Assembly (NCBI GenBank): GCA_965656935.1
Contig: CBFHMG010000008.1
Location: 1-64,000, forward strand
Reading direction: 5' to 3'
Source of the DNA: M30B80 sp965656935
GTDB taxonomy: Bacteria; Pseudomonadota; Alphaproteobacteria; Rhodobacterales; Rhodobacteraceae
DNA length: 64,000 bases
Shown: positions 63,191 through 64,000 of the stretch, piece after piece
Layout: each line of letters starts with the position of its first letter
Position numbering within the stretch: position 1 is the first letter of the stretch
Notes under the pieces: model-generated
The model's input: only the letters and a program-made list of their open reading frames with translations
Told to the model about the DNA's origin: nothing
Databases searched by the model: none
Program-made: the position numbers and the translations under genes

Positions 63191-63787
63191 TTAGTCCAAA
63201 CTGCGCTCTTCAATTTCTTGCGGGATGTTGAACAGGCGCGCACCGATTTGAACGCCTTGTTCAAATGCGCCCAGTTCCAGTTGGGTCTGCCCACCCGCTT
63301 GATCCGTGATCATCCAACTGCGCAATTGCACAGGATTATCCGAGAAGACCAATGTGATTGTCCCTGCTTCAGGCGTGTCAGGGTCAAGAGCCGTCACATG
63401 GGTGAAGTCTCCGTTTTGCTCAAGCGCGGTCACCATGCCAGAGCCTGCAAGATCAACATTGCGGCGCAGAATGAGGTTTAGGGGCGTACGGCGAAGCGGG
63501 TATTGCTCGGGCCGCTGGTTGGAACGGCCATCAAAGATGGCAACCTGACCGCCACCTGCAATCACAAGCAGATCATCAGCGTCATATTCAAAACGCATCC
63601 GACCGGGACGGTGGATATAGATCGTACCTTCCGAGGCCGAGCCATCCGCATTGATCTGCGTGAAACGGCCCTCGGCGGTTTGCAATTCATTAAGATATTG
63701 CGACAGGCGAGCCAGCGGGATCGGCTCGGCCAAGACGGGAAAGACCGTGACAGCCGACAAGGCGAGGGAGAGGAGAAGTTTTTTCAT
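63191..63787 (-). CDS. lolA: outer-membrane lipoprotein carrier protein LolA
   Basis: A 198-residue periplasmic chaperone that takes lipoproteins from LolCDE to the outer membrane. Signal peptide MKKLLLSLALSAVTVFPVLA, then the half-barrel with RFTQINADGSASEGTIYIHRPGRM in pieces and GGGQVAIFDGRSNQ. Length is right. It lies downstream of ftsK on the same strand, the usual arrangement (ftsK-lolA) in alphaproteobacteria. Confidence 0.94.
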   Translation of the reverse strand: MKKLLLSLALSAVTVFPVLAEPIPLARLSQYLNELQTAEGRFTQINADGSASEGTIYIHRPGRMRFEYDADDLLVIAGGGQVAIFDGRSNQRPEQYPLRRTPLNLILRRNVDLAGSGMVTALEQNGDFTHVTALDPDTPEAGTITLVFSDNPVQLRSWMITDQAGGQTQLELGAFEQGVQIGARLFNIPQEIEERSLD

Positions 63788-63848
63788 AACCTCAATCTAT
63801 GTCATCCATGCCTGACATTGAATAACAACACCGCGTGATCGGCGAAAA

Positions 63849-64000
63849 TCATCCCTGTTCAGGCACCAAAATCTCGCGTTTGCCGACATGATTGGCCGCC
63901 GAGACCAGACCGCTCTCCTCCATCTGCTCCACAAGACGCGCGGCCTTGTTATAGCCAATCGCCAGTTTGCGCTGGATATAGGAGGTGGAGCATTTGCGGT
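63849..64000 (-). CDS. ftsK: FtsK DNA translocase, C-terminal end only (partial)
   Basis: The 3' end of a gene that runs off the right edge. The last 49 codons read RKCSTSYIQRKLAIGYNKA and on to VGKREILVPEQG before the TGA at 63849-63851. This is the winged-helix gamma domain of FtsK/SpoIIIE, with STSYIQR and GYNKAARL as the DNA-binding part that reads KOPS. FtsK links chromosome segregation to division. Confidence 0.95.
   Translation of the reverse strand, partial: RKCSTSYIQRKLAIGYNKAARLVEQMEESGLVSAANHVGKREILVPEQG

Overview
The window is chromosomal DNA from an alphaproteobacterium of the order Rhodobacterales (Roseobacter/Rhodobacter relatives). This rests on the 5' part of a 16S rRNA gene at the left edge, a rhodobacterial-type rRNA promoter, an RpoE-ChrR pair with its usual neighbour operon, and familiar gene strings of the order (rsmB-heparinase-purH-lspA-DUF3035-M16-M16, rbfA-truB, rpsO-pnp). 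I cannot name the genus. Gene density is high, codon use looks even, and I see no prophage, insertion sequence, CRISPR array or plasmid functions.

Layout: 1-960 holds the 16S start (minus strand), its leader and promoter. 960-4060 carries msrQ-msrP (periplasmic methionine sulfoxide repair) and an FMN glutamate-synthase-like protein. 4338-8733 has a secreted fasciclin protein, clpB, a small orphan gene and pyrF. 8801-14050 has a membrane protein, an SPFH/NfeD pair, dinB, an N-formylglutamate amidohydrolase, tRNA-Val(GAC), rpmJ and a secreted DUF4329 protein. 14133-22689 (minus) is one catabolic locus: a complete branched-chain-type ABC importer framed by two different acyl-CoA ligases; a hybrid histidine kinase and a response regulator diverge from it (22868-25518). 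25593-27797 encodes two separate saccharopine dehydrogenases, a likely lysine catabolic pair. 27855-33357 is the singlet-oxygen-stress locus: rpoE-chrR on plus, and a divergent operon (amine oxidase, DUF1365, MFS, with an SDR behind) on minus. 33383-40432 has rluA-type, 1-Cys peroxiredoxin, L,D-transpeptidase, pnp, rpsO and an RTX-repeat protein. 40436-44017 (minus) has a fluoroacetate-dehalogenase-like hydrolase and the rbfA-DUF2233-truB-DUF1643 operon. 44128-57198 (plus) has dapB, rsmB, a heparinase-like protein, purH, lspA, a DUF3035 lipoprotein, an active/inactive M16 protease pair, mutL and rmuC. 57195-64000 has fRMsr, a thiolase, a STAS/HATPase pair, a gamma-glutamyltransferase-like protein, a rhodanese, hspQ, a lysozyme-fold lipoprotein, lolA and the 3' end of ftsK.

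Most striking points: (i) ChrR keeps all C-terminal cupin ligands but both cysteines of the N-terminal zinc site are serines, which should change how it holds RpoE; (ii) the ABC importer bracketed by two CoA ligases and flanked by a divergent two-component system looks like a regulated uptake-and-activation module for an unknown carboxylic acid; (iii) a hydrolase with nearly the full fluoroacetate dehalogenase active site but Glu in place of the usual acid Asp. Several inverted repeats at gene borders (upstream of the GGT-like gene, over the mutL start codon, over the msrQ stop codon, and between the glutamate-synthase-like and fasciclin genes) are not explained by the genes. No wholly new system is evident; most of the window is well-known housekeeping content.
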